Below, piece by piece: positions 46,875 to 59,730 of a stretch of DNA of 64,000 bases. The stretch covers positions 27,098,701-27,162,700 of the forward strand of contig CM054184.1 in assembly GCA_028829895.1 (NCBI GenBank), read 5' to 3'. The notes under the pieces were generated by a model. It did not search any database. It was not told where the DNA came from and saw only the letters and a program-made list of their open reading frames with translations. A program made the translations under genes and the position numbers. Source of the DNA: Sinotaia quadrata (lineage: Eukaryota > Mollusca > Gastropoda > Architaenioglossa > Viviparidae). How positions within the stretch are numbered: position 1 is the first letter of the stretch; every line of letters begins with the position of its first letter.

Positions 46875-47095
46875 AGGATGTGCTGAGAGTTGTATATGTC
46901 CTCATTGCAAGTCATAGAATATCTTGGATTATGTCATGTAAGGTACCGGTTTGATTTATATATGTCCTCATTGCAAGTCATAGAATGTCTTGGATTATGT
47001 CATATAAGGTACCGGTTTGATTTATATATGTCCTCATTGCAAGTCATAGAATGTCTTGGGATTATGTCATGTAGGGTATCGGTTTGACTTATATT
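46875..47095. repeat. 65-bp minisatellite, 3 copies
   Basis: Core tatgtcctcattgcaagtca. Confidence 0.94.
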
Positions 47096-47124
47096 CATAT
47101 GTTAATTCATATTCCTATGACGAT

Positions 47125-47400
47125 GATATTTCCAGTACCCCAACACTGATCTCTACATGATTTATACAATATGGGTTCCAGTACCCCTACACTGATCTAT
47201 ACATGATTTATACAATATGGTTTCCAGTACCTCTACACTGATCTCTACATGATTTATATAATATGGGTTTCAGTACCCCAACACGGATCTCTATATGATT
47301 TATACAATATGGGTTTCAGTACCCCAACACGGATCTCTATTTATACAATATGGGTTCCAGTACCACTACACGGATCTCTACATGATTTATACAATTTAGC
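47125..47400. repeat. 46-bp minisatellite, 6 copies
   Basis: Core atttatacaatatgggttcc. Confidence 0.93.
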
Positions 47401-48235
47401 TAGATCCTTCAGTTGTCACTTTAACTAGAGGCGCCCCTTTGCAAATAATTACACCTGAAAATATTAACACAGTGATGACTTCACGACTTGGACATGTCAC
47501 AAATATGTCATGCATAAATCGATGTCAATTACCCATTAACATTAAGAGGAAAAGAGAATAAATAAATATGTCATAAATATTATTACGAAGTAAAAATAAT
47601 AGCAACTCAAAGAAACATTATTCCAGATATTTTCTTTTATAAAGACAAGCATATTGTGTCCACAGACCTGCTATTCCGCACGCCTATCCTCAAAATGTTC
47701 TTTTTGTTAGCATATGCAGTGTTTGTGTGCAGTTATCTTGGCATAAAAATGCTTCTGTCGATTCCTGTATGGAAAACCACACGCGTCTTAACTTAGTTTA
47801 CGTCAGGCCTGCTTTACAAATCCTGCCATCGACTGTCAATTGCTTGTTGCGGCGGTGGCCGCCCTTTCTGGCTTTGACCGCACAAAAATCTTTGAAGTTG
47901 ACTGCTGAGTCGTGCTCACTGATGATCATGGAATATTTCCACCATCAGAATGGCACATTACTCTTTCAATCGAGTTTGCTCTGGAAGCAAGAATTGTGCA
48001 CACTATAGTTTTCTAAACTTATCCACTTGCTATTCTTAATGTTAATTTAAAGTATCCATGCAAAATAATTAAGTTCACGACATTGTATATTTTAATTATT
48101 GCATTAATCTTATGGGGGAGGGGGAATTAAGCTTTCATAGATTCATGTCTGCATAGTAGTATCACAGGCACATGAAATTCATTAATTGTCGTACACTTAC
48201 AGTCTTATATGCAGTACTACATTGTTACTTTTCGT
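47401..48235. other. Unique intron stretch
   Basis: 47640-48005 is less AT-rich, with a 93-codon frame that matches nothing known. No splice or homology support. Confidence 0.35.
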
Positions 48236-48400
48236 CTTTAAAAGGAGACCCAAAGTTGTCCACGCCAAAGAATATTGCTATATATCTTCTTTAAAAGGAG
48301 ATCCAAAGTTGTCCACGCTATAGAATATTGCTATATATCTTCTTTAAAAGGAGATCCAAAGTTGTCCACGCTATAGAATATTGTTATATATCTTATTTAA
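48235..48400. repeat. 58-bp minisatellite, 3 copies
   Basis: Core ttaaaaggagatccaaagtt. Confidence 0.95.
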
Positions 48401-48459
48401 GAGAAATCCGGTATATGTTAGAATTACTATTACAATTCACTGGCTTCACCCAGACTAAT

Positions 48460-48930
48460 GAGACCTTGTTTATCTAGTCTTTCAATCTGACTAAAGGGAC
48501 TTTTAGTTTCTCTATTGTGCTTTTAGTGTAAGTAGTCTTTCACACAGACTATACTGACTTTTAGCTAATGTAGTCTTTCACGCATACTATACTGATGTTT
48601 AGTTTATTTAGGATTTCACACAGACGATAGTAACATTGAGTTTCTGTGGTCTTTAACAAATATCTATAGTGACTTTAATGTATGTAGTCTTTAACAAATA
48701 TCTATAATGACTTTAATGTATGTAGTCTTTAACAAATATCTATAGTGACTTTAATGTATGTAGTCTTTAACAAATATCTATAGTGACTTTAATGTATGTA
48801 GTCTTTAACAAATATCTATAGTGACTTTAATGTATGTAGTCTTTAACAAATATCTATAGTGACTTTAATGTATGTAGTCTTTCACACAAATTATAGTAAC
48901 TTTTAGTTTCTTTAGTCCTTCACAGTGAAT
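48460..48930. repeat. 38-bp minisatellite, about 6 clear copies plus degenerate flanks
   Basis: Core agtctttaacaaatatctat. The homogeneous centre (48650-48870) is flanked by diverged agtctttcacacagact units. Confidence 0.93.
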
Positions 48931-49034
48931 TTTATTTTATGTAGTATTCCTTACTGTTCCACACTCAGCCGCGTTTCTGCTGTTCACTCATTCTGAATTG
49001 CTCAACCATTTAACATCTTGTGTTGACTTTGAAG

Positions 49035-49435
49035 CACCCACTTACTCGTTAGATGTATGAGACCCAATTACTCGTTAGATGTATGAGACCCACTTACTCG
49101 TTTGATGTATGAGACCCACTCACTCGTTAGATGTATGAGACCCACTCACTCGTTAGATGTACGAGACCCACTCACTCGTTAGATATATGAGACCCACTTA
49201 CTCGTTAGATATATGAGATCCACTTACTTGTTAGATGTATGAGACCCACTTACTCGTTAGATGTATGAGATCCACTTACTTTTAGATGTATGAGATCCAC
49301 TTACTTGTTAGATGTATGAGACCCACCTACTCGTTAGATGTATGAGACCCACTCACTCGTTAGATGTGTGAGACCCACTTACTCGTTTGATGTATGAATC
49401 CCACTCACTCGTTAAATGTATGAGATCCATTAATA
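49035..49435. repeat. 28-bp minisatellite, about 14 copies
   Basis: Core actcgttagatgtatgagac. Confidence 0.95.
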
Positions 49436-49538
49436 CTTCTTAGCCAGCATACCCTGTGTATTGAACGATTTATTTTTATGGATTTTTACTTCTATAATGA
49501 GGAATTAATAACACAATTTATCTTTTGATGTCGTACAG

Positions 49539-51590
49539 CTTTATGGTAGACCAAAGGGCTGCATGCCACACCCTGCTGAACACCTTAAAATCTACAAAGA
49601 CTTGATAAGGGTCTTGTTGGTGCTGGAGATACTTCTCACATAGTAATATCGGTTAAAAATCGTTTCAGTTGTGCTTTGCCCTGGTTCTTTAACTATGATT
49701 TCCTCTGCCTTTGGCTTAATATGATCTTTAGAATGACTTTGCTTGAGTGGCATATAAGACATATCGTAGGATAATTCTGGCATTGCTACATATTGCCTTT
49801 TTTCGGGAGAGTTATTATGAGTGACTGCGTCCATAGAGTCTTTGCACAATGGTGATATTGAGTGGGGCTGTTCTCAAGCGTATGGTGATAATCTTTGCTG
49901 GAGACTGGCCGACAACTCATGACAGTGTTCACGATGTCTTTGTAGACGATAAAACCAACACTATGTTCATGTTTATCATCTCTGCCAGAGAGTGTTCACG
50001 ATGTCTTTGTAGACGATAAAACCAACACTATGTTCATGTTTATCATCTCTGCCAGAGAGTGTTCACGATGTCTTTGTAGACGATAAAACCAACACTATGT
50101 TCATGTTTATCATCTCTGCCAGAGAGTGTTCACGATGTCTTTGTAGACGATAAACCAACACTACATGTTTATCATCTCTGCCAGAGAGTGTTCACGATGT
50201 CTTTGTAGACGATAAACCAACACTACATGTTTATCATCTCTGCCAGAGAGTGTTCACGATGTCTTTGTAGACGATAAAACCAACACTATGTTCATGTTTA
50301 TCATCTCTGCCAGAGAGTGTTCACGATGTCTTTGTAGACGATAAAACCAACACTATGTTCATGTTTATCATCTCTGCCAGAGAGTGTTCACGATGTCTTT
50401 GTAGACGATAAACCAACACTATGTTCATGTTTATCATCTCTGCCAGAGAGTGTTCACGATGTCTTTGTAGACGATAAACCAACATTACATGTTTATCATC
50501 TCTGCCAGAGAGTGTTCACGATGTCTTTGTAGACGATAAACCAACACTACATGTTTATCATCTCTGCCAGAGAGTGTTCACGATGTCTTTGTAGACGATA
50601 AACCAACACTACATGTTTATCATCTCTGCCAGAGAGTGTTCACGATGTCTTTGTAGACGATAAACCAACACTACATGTTTATCATCTCTGCCAGAGAGTG
50701 TTCACGATGTCTTTGTAGACGATAAAACCAACACTATGTTCATGTTTATCATCTCTGCCAGAGAGTGTTCACGATGTCTTTGTAGACGATAAAACCAACA
50801 CTATGTTCATGTTTATCATCTCTGCCAGAGAGTGTTCACGATGTCTTTGTAGACGATAAACCAACACTATGTTCATGTTTATCATCTCTGCCAGAGAGTG
50901 TTCACGATGTCTTTGTAGACGATAAACCAACATTACATGTTTATCATCTCTGCCAGAGAGTGTTCACGATGTCTTTGTAGACGATAAACCAACACTACAT
51001 GTTTATCATCTCTGCCAGAGAGTAGAGTTTATTACCGTCCTATGTTGATTTTTTCCCAAGGTTCATGTTTCTGACATGCAATGGTATCTGTTCATTTCGT
51101 GTGTTAGTTCTTCTACCTTTCCAGGCGTTCTTAATGTTCTGACGTTCTGACGTGCTGATGTTGTTTCTGGCACGGAGTTTTGATAGTGATGGTGCAACAG
51201 TAGCACACTTAACACCCCTGCCCTGGTGCAAGACAGAAAGCGCGGTCCTTGTTCCGGGCAAAGACCGATCTAGTATGGGTTGAGGCAAAGTTGTCGTTAC
51301 ATGTGGTGTGTCTTGGGCAGATGAGCCTCAAGGAACCCATCGCTCTCCAGGCTGTTGACCACAGCCGAAACTCCATATTACTAGTGGCTCGCCTTGGTCC
51401 TGGAGACATGGCCGTTGAGTCCTTATTGGGACTTCTCCACCCTGGGCAGTGACCTCAGTGATGAATTTCATACGCCCAATCAGGTACTGTGTCTGCACTA
51501 GCGTTTGGTTATCCAAATCCCAATCCTGCAAGGCAGCAGGGGACTCGTTAAGAGCAGGATCGTCTGTATCCCGTGCAGATATGAACATCA
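49539..51590 (-). mobile_element. RTE-type LINE relic, minus strand, with internal minisatellite
   Basis: Read on the minus strand, 51590 to about 51030 gives an N-terminal/5' region (ALSVLHQGRGVKCATVAPSL). Next comes an endonuclease-domain segment, SGRDDKHEHSVGFIVYKDIV, then SCRPVSS, and after one frame slip IITIRLRTAPLNITIVQ. 49850-49539 gives the start of the reverse transcriptase (KPKAEEIIVKE, STTETIFN), stopping at the ALWSTIKL position. The short endonuclease segment is amplified about 17-fold (49925-51022). The copy is 3'-truncated, the reverse of the usual LINE pattern, so deletion or rearrangement after insertion is likely. The RT part is secure; the 5' part rests on collinearity. 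Confidence 0.75.
49925..51022 (-). repeat. 62-67-bp minisatellite derived from LINE endonuclease
   Basis: Seventeen units starting gtgttcacgatgtctttg on the + strand. Unit lengths are 67,67,67,62,62,67,67,66,62,62,62,62,67,67,66,62,62. Two variants mark order: an att form at units 9 and 16, and 66-bp units at 8 and 15. Units 6-10 (50250-50573) and 13-17 (50698-51021) repeat the same five-unit pattern over 324 bp. The minus strand encodes SGRDDKHEHSVGFIVYKDIV plus NT of the LINE. Confidence 0.93.
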
Positions 51591-52620
51591 GACCAACGCC
51601 CAGATATATTTTGTACTTTCACATAAACACTTCAAAATTCATTGGTAATATATGTTATGCTTTCGCAACAATACATCTATATTTCAACGGTACTTTTTGA
51701 TATACATCACACAAACACTTCCGAATCTCAATGGGGATATATTTTATTCTTTTACATTAAAATTTCAAATATGTTGATAGCAATCTCTTGAGTACTTTCG
51801 CCTAAGCACTTTGAATCATAAATGGTCATAATATTTAGTATTTCACAAAAATCACATCGGAAAATATATGATCATCCTTTGAGCACAGTCACATAAGGAC
51901 ATCGAAATTACATGACCATCCTTTGAGCACAGTCACATAAAGGGGGAGATCATTCATCGGTAAACCACTAGGCACGTATCCATTATTTTTCAGTCACTGT
52001 AAATTTCCAGCACAAGATAAAATCAGTATTGTTTGTTTTTCGGTCACTGTAAATTTCCAGCACAAGATAAAATCAGTATTGTTTCTTTTTCATTCACCGT
52101 GATTTTTGTCTGCCAGCACAAGATAAAATCAGTATTGATTGTCTTTCTACCACTGTGATTTTTCTGCTAGCACCTGACATAATATTTTTTGCTTTTCTTT
52201 CAGCCACTGTGAATCTTCTGTTAGCGCCTGACAAAATCAATTTTTGTTTTTCTTTCGCGACATGTATGTTGATGTTTCAAGTTAGCGATACAATATGCAT
52301 GCTAGAACCATGTGTCTTGGTCCGATAGTTTTCTTTGCCTGATGGATGAAAAGTCTTCAATATGTCTGCTTGACATGAAAAAGGATAGATTGAAAGTGTT
52401 TTACACAGTGTCTGCTAGAAACGATACAGAAGTGATCTGAATTGGGTCTACACTACTGTCTTTTAAATATAATAGAGAAATGGTTTTAAATGGTTCTACA
52501 TAACTGTTTTCTAAACACAATACAGAAATTGTTTGAGATAGTTCTACATAAACTGTCTGCTAGAAGTAATACAGAAAATGTCTTGAAATGGATCTTCATA
52601 ATTTTTGTATTGATCTACAA
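51591..52620. repeat. Degenerate repeats
   Basis: 51860-51940 has a 46-bp duplication (catcctttgagcacagtcac). 51990-52260 has about five 60-bp units (core ccagcacaagataaaatcag). 52400-52600 has loose gctagaaa..atacagaa units. Confidence 0.8.
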
Positions 52621-53300
52621 AATGTATTCTTTAGTAGTGAAGACAGACCCCCAAAATTAAATAATTTTACACAAATGACAAATGTGATTGCCCATATTGT
52701 AAGATGTTGCTGCAAACAATTCTAACACTGTGTTGTTCACAACTTTAAATGTTATTGTCCCCGTGCTAAAATATTATTACCTAGAGATACCAATGTTTGT
52801 TATGGTCCTGAGGCTAGCCATTGTATTCTTGCAAACAGTTTACCATGTTCTTCTTGTCCGTTGGCTAAAAATAGTATTAGTGTCTAAAATATTATTGTCC
52901 ATAGGCTAAAACATTTTGATGCCCGGTTAAAAATGTCATTACAATAGTCTACTATTTGGTGTTCTTTAGTCGCTGTCTAAACCAAGAGTAGTCATTGACA
53001 AATTATATTTTGACTACTGGTTTTCTAAACGGTACTGCCAACAGGTAAGATGATTTATTTTTATAGAAAGTCTGAAAGACAAGTTTAACTGGTATATTAT
53101 ACATAAACTTACAAATGACTTTTTTCACTGAAAGCTAAAATGTCTATTTACTGACAGGCTTTAATTTTTTGTAAAAAAAAATATTTTTTCTTTCTGGTAT
53201 TTTTCTTTTATTATTTTCAGTCTACAAGGTTTTATACGTAATATTTCTGTTAGATAAAAGTATTTTTTACCGATATGCTTAAACACTTTTCTACTGACGA
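52621..53300. other. Mostly unique intron stretch
   Basis: Weak copies of ctaaaatattattgtcc near 52750-52930; nothing else. Confidence 0.4.
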
Positions 53301-53650
53301 AATAGATTTGTCGTTTTGATAATACTTACATTTTTTTTTTTTGCTTTTATACCAAAATGAATTGATTTCACGTGTACCCGACAAGTTCAAATAGTTTTTG
53401 TCGTTTTTATAATAGTTACAGTGTTTTGCTTTTATATCAAAACGAATTGATTTCACGTGTACCCGACAAGTTGAAATATTTTTGTCGTTTTGATAATAGT
53501 TACAGTGTTTTGCTTTTATATCAAAACGAATTGATTTCACGTGTACCCGACAAGTTGAAATATTTTTGTCGTTTTGATAATAGTTACAGTGTTTTGCTTT
53601 TATATCAAAACGAATTGATTTCACGTGTACCCAACAAGTTCAAATATTTT
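53300..53650. repeat. 85-bp minisatellite, 4 copies
   Basis: Core gaattgatttcacgtgtacc; each unit has one CACGTG. Open frames on both strands are by-products. Confidence 0.95.
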
Positions 53651-53684
53651 TACAATGATACGTATTGTTTTCTTTAACAACAGT

Positions 53685-53960
53685 CAATATGGATGTTTTT
53701 CACAACGCTGGAATTGTTTTCATTACCAAGTTAATTCATTACTTACAGGAAGCTTTACTTTTATTTCCAACACGTTAATTCATTACTTACTAGTTAAATT
53801 GTTTTCATTACCAACAAGCTAATGTATTACTTACAGGTTGAATTACTTTCATTACCAACAAGCAATTTCATTATTTACAGGAAGCATTATTTTCATTACT
53901 TACAGGTTGAATTGCTTTCATTACCAACAAGCTACTTCGTTGTGTACAGGCAGAATTGCT
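53685..53960. repeat. About 44-bp minisatellite, 6 copies
   Basis: Core cattaccaacaagctaattc with acttacaggttgaatt. 53961-54590 is unique. Confidence 0.88.
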
Positions 53961-54594
53961 TTCGGATACAAAATATAATCAGTTTTTCGAATATAATAAT
54001 TCCAATTTTAGTTGTTTTTTTTTAAGGAAAATGTTTTCACGGAATACAACTTCATTCTAAGCATAATTGTAATATTTTTCCTCTACGCGATTACTTAAAA
54101 GAGAATCATACTTTTATTAAATTAAATTTCTGCGCTTGCTTGTGCAGAAAAACACAACACACCTCCCAGCCTCCTAGTACCCACCCGTACCAAAAAAAAA
54201 ATGCCTACATTTCCTTTAACAATCAATCTCAATAGACGAATACATTGATGAGTCGATGTCGACTGCAATGAATTAGGGCACGTGCTTGGTTCCTATGAAG
54301 TGTGACCGGCGAGAATTAGTGGAGCATGTAATTGCGCTCTGATAGAAATGAATACTGAGATGGTAGTGGAGGGGAGGGGGACAAAGACAAAGAAAGAAAA
54401 AGAGAATGCCTTGTACGTATGGGCTATTTGATTGACAGGTCTTTGATTGCATGGTGAATTTGACGACTTGATTGGTATTGTTTTGTTCGTGTGTTTGCTG
54501 TGATAGATTGGCTTTTCGCCTCGTTTGCTTTTGTAATGTGTACGGTGGTCACTGAATATGTCACTGGTCGCACGTGCACATTGTATGTGTGGAT

Positions 54595-55400
54595 ATGTCT
54601 GAAAGAGGGATAGACCGTGCTTTCTTTGTAAGGCTGTATTCTTTCTTTGGTGGGGTTCTTTACAGACTGTAAGGTTGCGCTTTCTTTGTTAGGCTGTGCT
54701 TTTCGTGTAAGGCTGTCTTTTGTTAAGAGTGCAGTTTCAGCTTTAGCACTTGTATGGCTGTGGTTTCTTTGTAAGGATGTGTTAAGTAAGACTGTAATTT
54801 TCTTGTAAAGATTTGGCATTATTGTGTTTTTATTTTTATTAGGCTGTGGATTCCTTGCAAGGCCATGACTTTTGTAATACTATAGTTTCTTTGTTAGGTG
54901 ACGTTTGTAATACTTATAGTTTCTTTGTTAGGCCGTGACGTTTGTAATACTATAGTTTCCATGTCAAACCTTGACCTTTCTAAAACTATAGTTTTCTTGT
55001 TAGGCCGTGACCTTTGTAATGTTATAGTTTCCTTGTTTATGCCGTGACCTTTGTAATACTATAGTTTCTTTGTTATGCCGTAACGCTTGTAATACTATAG
55101 TTTCTTTGATAAACCTTGACCTTTCTATACAATAGTTTCCTTGTTAGGCCGTGACCTTTGTGATGTTATAGTTTCCTTGTTTAGACCATGTCGTTTTTAA
55201 AAGTGGGACGGGTGGAGGGGGATTGTTATCTTGTGCCTTGTTAAATTTGGTTTTCTTGTTAGGCTGTATTCTGTAATAAGATGTGGATGTGTTCCCTGAC
55301 TTAGACTGTTGCCTTTGTAAGGTCCTGGTTTTCTTGTTAGAATGTGACCTTTGTAAAACAATTTACCTATTCATCTGTGACTTTTATACGGCAGTTTTCG
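54595..55400. repeat. About 36-bp minisatellite, 18 or more degenerate copies
   Basis: Core ctttgtaatactatagtttc with ttgttaggccgtgac; best preserved in 54850-55180. Confidence 0.87.
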
Positions 55401-55489
55401 TGTTTGGCTATTGATTGGACTGCCTTCCCGTCACGCCTCACTACTACTGAACAAGGCTTTCCAGACTGATTCATCATTGTGTTTTGCTG

Positions 55490-55830
55490 ATTATTGTCAC
55501 AGAGCGTTGTGAACTGTTTGTAAGATTGTTGTTTTTTTGCTGCATTATCTTTATTGTCACAGAGCGTTGTGAACAGTTTGTAAGATTGTTGTTTTTTGCT
55601 GCATTATCTTTATTGTCACAGAGCGTTGTGAACAGTTTGTAAGATTGTTGTTTTTTGCTGCATTATCTTTATTGTCACAGAGCGTTGTGAACAGTTTGTA
55701 ACATTGTTGTTTTTTGCTTCATTATCTTTATTGTCACAGAGGGATGTGAACAGTTTGTAACATTGTTGTTTTTTGCTGCATTATCTTTATTGTCACAGAA
55801 CGTTGTGAACTGTTTGTAAGATTGTTATAG
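55490..55830. repeat. 60-bp minisatellite, about 5.5 copies
   Basis: Core attgtcacagagcgttgtga. 55831-56700 is unique. Confidence 0.95.
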
Positions 55831-56704
55831 AGTTATATTGTGTTGTGTAAATATGGTTTCCATAAAAATAAGTGTTCTGTTAAATTATTTTTAATATATA
55901 CTTATGATTATGCATACATATGGTGTTCGTTTGTTTTAAAAACTCAGTAAAAAGAACAAAACAACAGCAACAACAAAATAACTAGTTTATCCAAGATAAT
56001 GCTTTTTGGTGTATGTGATTGTATTTAGTTGGGAAAATATTGCAGGTTAAATACTACATTAGTATGTTAATGTGTATCTAAGTCTATTCGATGTAGTATT
56101 ATTAGTAATAAACACCAAAATTAAAACTTGTGTGTGTATGCACTTCGTAAAACAAGACACTAAATACCAAGTTTTGGGGAGAGTGTGGAGTAGGTAGATG
56201 CAGAGATAAACAAGGACTACAAATTCAGTGCCCAGTCGTTATATGCGTATTTGCGTGCATGAAGGACAAGGGATTTAATGTCTTTTGGTATTTTTCCACT
56301 GTGCGTCTGTCGGGCTGTGATACCAGGTGTGGATGTAATTTTTCAGTTATTATTTTGACGTAGTGAACAATGGTTGTGACTGTCACAGGTGTGATTTTAT
56401 TCCTTTTGTTTCTAATATGTGCCTCCGTCCAACCCTCCATCCAGCTTTTTACGTGTCTGCCTGTTTGCATGAGAGTGCACTATCTGAATGGTTTTATGAG
56501 GGTGAGCGTTAAGGCCCCTCCCCTTAGAATCTGGATACTATCGTTGGCTCTAACCGCGTGATCCCCTCATTACCAATTCCCTCTTTTACAATCCAAGAAA
56601 GCTCTCGGAACACACACAAACATATACACATACACACATACACACACATGTGGGTAGGATATTAGTTTCCTCACTGACTATTTTCTCCATCCTCTACAGG
56701 GTTT

Positions 56705-57185
56705 AAATAATCAGAGACTAGAAGCGAGACAGCTACACGTACACACACCAGCTACACATACACGGACTAAGTTACACGTATACAGACAGAGACTACTATA
56801 CGTACACAGACCAAGACAGCTACACGTACATAGAATGAGACAGTTACAACGTCTACAGACCAAGACATCTACACGTACACAGCCCGAGACAGCTACACGT
56901 ACATAGAATGAGACAGTTACAACGTCTACAGACCAAGACAACTACACGTACACAGACCGAGACAGCTACACGTACACGGACCAAGACAGCTACACGTACA
57001 CAAACCGAGACAGCTACATGTATATAGCCCTAAACAGCTACACGTACACGGACCAAGACAGCTACACGTACACAAACCGAGACAGCTACATGTATATAGC
57101 CCTAAACAGCTACACGTACACGGACCAAGACAGCTACACGTACACGGACCAAGACAGCTACACGTACACGGACCGAGACAATTAC
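56705..57185. repeat. 24-27-bp minisatellite with 72-bp higher-order repeat
   Basis: Core agctacacgtacacggac. About 18 units. 56964-57035 and 57036-57107 carry the same three variants in the same order (ggaccaa, aaaccga, tagccct). The 24-bp units give a TYTDQDSY frame that is a by-product. Confidence 0.9.
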
Positions 57186-57359
57186 ACTTTTAAAAAAGTC
57201 AGAGAAAAACAGTCATAGGAAAAAAGTCACAGGAAAACAGTCATAGGAAAAAAATCACAAGAAAAAAGTCACAGGTAATAAAGTCACAATATATGTTCAG
57301 TATAAGTGTCAGTGCGTGAGTGTGAATGTGCTATAATATTTATTAACTGTGAGTTAAGC

Positions 57360-58030
57360 AGAAAATGGCACGGAGGTTAACTGCTCGCTCAAGATGTGCG
57401 TGGATCAAATCGCGTTCGGGGTGAAAAACGTTATTTGTGATTGCGTGCATGTGCGCGTGTTTGTTTCTTTAGCGTGCGCCAGCGTTCATTTTATATACTG
57501 TATAATTGCATTCTGATGCCTACATTTAGTTCTGTTGTCATTAATTTTAATTGTAAGTCTATGTGCATGTTTATATACCGTATAATTGCATTCTGATGCC
57601 TACATTTAGTTCTGTTGTCATTAATTTTAATTGTAAATCCATGTGCATGTTTATTATAGACTGGATAACAGTAAATGGAAGTAAGCGACGGCTCATTAGG
57701 ATCGTGGTTCGATTCTCGCCTTGGGTTAAATATGCTCGCGCGTTTGTGTGTGTGTGAGTGTGTATGTGAGAGAGTGATTTGATATTGTATATACATATTA
57801 TAATTCATATTATAATTCAGACATTTAATTGTATGATTTATTCATACTTAGGTATGTTGTTAAGCTTGAAGTCCATAATCACGTAGGTTATAGATTGAAT
57901 AACAGTAACTGGAAGTCCATAATCACGTAGGTTATAGGTTGAATAACAGTAACCGGAAGTAAGCGATTGCGCAGAGATTAACCTCCAAGAGGATCGTGGT
58001 GTGATTCTCGCTCGGAGTAAAAGATGTTTT
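57360..58030 (+). repeat. tRNA-derived SINE-like copies with a 77-bp duplication
   Basis: Three related segments (57360-57425, 57671-57730, 57953-58026) share an A-box-like part (gcgcagagattaacctcc or gcacggaggttaactgctc). They also share a B-box-like part (cgtggttcgattctcgcc, cgtggtgtgattctcgct), then a TG-rich tail. This layout resembles a tRNA-headed SINE. Between the first two lies a 77-bp direct duplication (about 57497-57650). Too diverged to be working tRNA genes. Confidence 0.5.
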
Positions 58031-58119
58031 TATATTGTTTGTGAGTATGTGTGTGTGATTATAATTTAAAAGAATCTGCTTCTTATCTCTTCAACACAAC
58101 TCACGCAGTAAATAAGATT

Positions 58120-58280
58120 TAAACTATAGCTACGTGTGACTCAATACTACAAGTGTAATTCAAAGGAACGCCAAAGAGCTATGTGTGACTCAATACTACA
58201 AGTGTAATTCAAAGGAAGCCAAAGAGCTATGTGTGACTCAATACTACAAGTGTAATTCAAAGGAACGCCAAAGAGCTACT
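58120..58280. repeat. 46-bp minisatellite, 3 copies
   Basis: Core agctatgtgtgactcaatac. Confidence 0.94.
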
Positions 58281-58429
58281 GTCACAGGGATGGAGGGACC
58301 CAGAATTAATATTTTATTTCACTTAAATCACATACATACCGCGAACGCAAAACACGAACTAAGGGAGGTAATTCGCAGTCAAGGACGCAATTTTTATACC
58401 GCCTCACACCCTAACGCATAGATAACTTT

Positions 58430-59230
58430 GTTGCATCATATCTTCTCAACAAAGCATTCAAACAAACGATGTGTCATCTCTTCAGAGCACCTCTGTGAGT
58501 AAGTCACCTCTCTTCAGAGCATTCTTATGAACGATGCTATGAGGCGCCATCTTTCATCACATCTTCTCAAGCAACCTCTTGTGAGCCACGCTATGATGTG
58601 TCATCTTCTCTTCAAAACATCCCTTGTGAGTGACACGTGAGTTTACGTCACTGACCTTCGAACATTGACAGTGAGTAGTTATAAAATTAGAAGGCAAAAG
58701 CACACGTAGAACTGTTAGGAATAAGAACATTTAAATCACATGTTTTTGATTGATCAGAATTTATTATTGTTATCATTTTTGTGAATAGAAATAGCAAATG
58801 TCATTTGTGTCAATGTAACATCTTGACACGACGTATTACTGGCACATGTCACAATGAGCTTTTCTTGGAGATACATCGGAATAAGCCAAACCTGACTCCA
58901 CCTCCTGTGTGTCTCTACGCATTAGCCCATTCATGACGTCCACACTACTACAGACTACCGTGTTTGTGACAGCTACGCTAAAAGTAATTTTAAATCAATT
59001 GAAACAAGGCACATTGCATTGTTGTACTAGTTTAGTGTAACATATTCAGATAAAGCATCAATGCATTCAATACAATAGCCGTTGTAGACCAGCAGCGATG
59101 TATCCTTGATTTATGTCTGTCGTGCATTGTTCCATAACTCCCAGCCCCAACTCATATGAGCAGTTCAGGTGAGTGACCATCTTTTGGGAGACAATGACTT
59201 GATAAGTAGAGAAAAATAACGGTGTAGTTC
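58430..59230. other. Degenerate repeat then unique sequence
   Basis: 58430-58640 has loose catcttctcaacaaagcat units; 58641-59230 shows nothing recognisable up to the MULE. Confidence 0.45.
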
Positions 59231-59516
59231 ATTTGAACTGTGGGGGCATGACCGTACTACTGTGGAATGTCAATTCTATATATGTGAGAAACAGAAACAT
59301 TTTAGCCATGGACATTATTGACAGTAATAAGCGCGGTTCAGAACTGTGCTTCAATGGATTTGTTTACAAAACACGCATCTCGCACAACAAACGTGTGGTG
59401 GAAATGTGTACAAAGATCAAGTGGTCATTGTCGAGGCAGTTTGACGATAAACCTTGAGAAAGAAAATCCTGAGGTAGGCCAATCTCACAATCATGCTTCA
59501 AAAAGGATTCAAAAGT

Positions 59517-59730
59517 TCGTTTTGCCAAAGTGCGCAATGCAATGACAGACCAAGCTACAAGCACTCAAGACAAACCAGTTCCTATCTATTCTCATTGGGT
59601 TAGCCAATGTAATAATGATGTTCGTCTTGCCAAAGTGCGCAATGCAATGACAGACCAAGCTACAAGCACTCAAGACAAACCAGTTCCTATCTATTCTCAT
59701 TGGGTTAGCCAATGTGATAATGATGTTCTT
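59517..59730 (+). repeat. 105-bp in-frame tandem duplication inside the MULE
   Basis: Two almost identical 105-bp copies (35 codons) repeat AKVRNAMTDQATSTQDKPVP and the residues to SQC. The second copy starts near 59622. The unit is transposase-linker coding sequence, so the duplication arose after or during decay of the element. Confidence 0.9.

Noticed and set aside
49925..51022. CRISPR-like regularly spaced repeats
   Set aside because: No unique spacers: units are head-to-tail copies, and the context is an animal intron.
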